The notes beneath the pieces are model-generated. The model was not told the origin of the DNA. It saw nothing but the letters and a program-made list of their open reading frames with translations, and ran no database searches. Both the position numbers and the translations under genes were made by a program. A stretch of 64,000 nucleotides of DNA, taken from assembly GCF_014205255.1 (NCBI RefSeq), contig NZ_JACHNE010000001.1, positions 1,364,001 to 1,428,000 on the forward strand, written 5' to 3'. This DNA comes from Streptomyces caelestis. GTDB taxonomy: Bacteria > Actinomycetota > Actinomycetes > Streptomycetales > Streptomycetaceae. Position 1 is the first letter of the stretch. Every line of letters starts with the position of its first letter. Shown here piece after piece: positions 63,584 through 64,000 of the stretch.

Positions 63584-64000
63584 TCACTGGGAGGACGACC
63601 GAGCGTAGTCAGGCCGCTTCACCGCCCGCAAGGCGTCCACGACGATCTTGGTCGACCGCTCGATGGTGACCGTGGCCTGTTCCTTCTCGAGAGTCTGCAC
63701 CACGCCTCCGGGGATGTTGAGCGCCGGCTCGAGGTCCTGCGGCTTGCCGATGACCTTGAAACGATAGGGCGCGTTGATCTTGTTCCCGTCGACGCCCACA
63801 CCCTTGCCGGAGTCCGTCAGATAGGTGCCCGCGACGACCCGTACGCCGTTCACCTGAATCGCCTCGGCACCCGCCGCGCGCAGCTCCTGGATCGCGTCGA
63901 GCAGCATGTCCGCCTCGACCGTCCCCTTCGTGTCCTCGATGGTCATGGTGATGCCGGGCCCCTGCGCGGCCACGGTGCCCGCCAGGATGCCGAGTTGCCT
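63584..64000 (-). CDS. DUF881 family protein, C-terminal part
   Basis: The last ~138 residues of a gene that begins beyond the window end. DUF881 core: LGILAGTVAAQGPGITMTIEDTKGTVEADMLLDAIQELRAAGAEAIQVNGVRVVAGTYL, then PYRFKVIGKPQDLEPALNIPGGVVQTLEKEQATVTIE. Actinobacterial DUF881 proteins are membrane-anchored, extracytoplasmic, and occur in a conserved cluster with an Sbp-like small protein, FHA and FtsR genes, linked by position to cell division or the envelope. Confidence 0.87.
   Translation of the reverse strand, partial: RQLGILAGTVAAQGPGITMTIEDTKGTVEADMLLDAIQELRAAGAEAIQVNGVRVVAGTYLTDSGKGVGVDGNKINAPYRFKVIGKPQDLEPALNIPGGVVQTLEKEQATVTIERSTKIVVDALRAVKRPDYARSSSQ

Overview
The window looks like a chromosomal segment of a Streptomyces or a close relative. 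GC is very high, GTG starts and ATGA stop/start overlaps are common, and one gene carries a rare TTA leucine codon. The right end (gcvP, dinB, MerR, DUF151, ftsR, garA-like FHA, DUF881) follows a gene order I recall from Streptomyces chromosomes. No intact mobile element, CRISPR array, rRNA or tRNA was seen.

Layout. 1-3.3 kb: the end of an iron-type ABC importer (binding protein, fused permease, ATPase). 3.5-5.8 kb: two CNNM/CorC-type CBS membrane proteins. 6.0-8.1 kb: an M56 peptidase/BlaI pair facing a TerD gene, with a BlaI-type operator between them. 8.5-23.2 kb: a zinc/metal block. It holds a duplicated His-rich small protein, a methyltransferase plus a Cys-containing unknown behind a Zur-like box, an anchored-repeat ABC importer with three secreted or surface repeat proteins, a second ZnuABC-type importer with a good Zur-box candidate between the two systems, and a PacL-like/P1B-ATPase efflux pair.

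23.3-41.8 kb: mixed accessory and housekeeping genes. These are a GNAT, a broken ABC exporter, a Rieske lipoprotein, an isochorismatase relative without its triad, flavin-fold oxidases, three EamA exporters (one behind a possible leader-peptide and Shine-Dalgarno-sequestering 5' region), a MocR regulator, a Clp-N protein, SRPBCC, PadR and HxlR regulators, an MFS transporter with a TTA codon, PhzF, a CPBP protease, a glutamate-cysteine ligase family enzyme, and DUF5999. 42.0-48.2 kb: a xylan-use cluster with a LacI regulator, a GH10 xylanase, a sugar ABC importer, two GAAASTTTC operators and what looks like a decayed GH43 gene. 48.5-54.9 kb: an APC transporter, a DUF1707 protein and a complete molybdate cluster (HTH-Mop regulator, ModABC, double-Mop protein).

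55.0-64.0 kb: gcvP under a tandem glycine riboswitch, a PRC-barrel protein, DNA polymerase IV, a MerR regulator, a DUF151 protein, an FtsR-like regulator, a GarA/OdhI-like FHA protein and a partial DUF881 protein.

The most coherent system is the metal block. Two importers, wall-anchored repeat proteins with His motifs, and an efflux ATPase with a PacL-type partner lie side by side. This suggests one zinc-limitation and zinc-excess locus. Functional names are family assignments from motifs read by eye; no database search was run.
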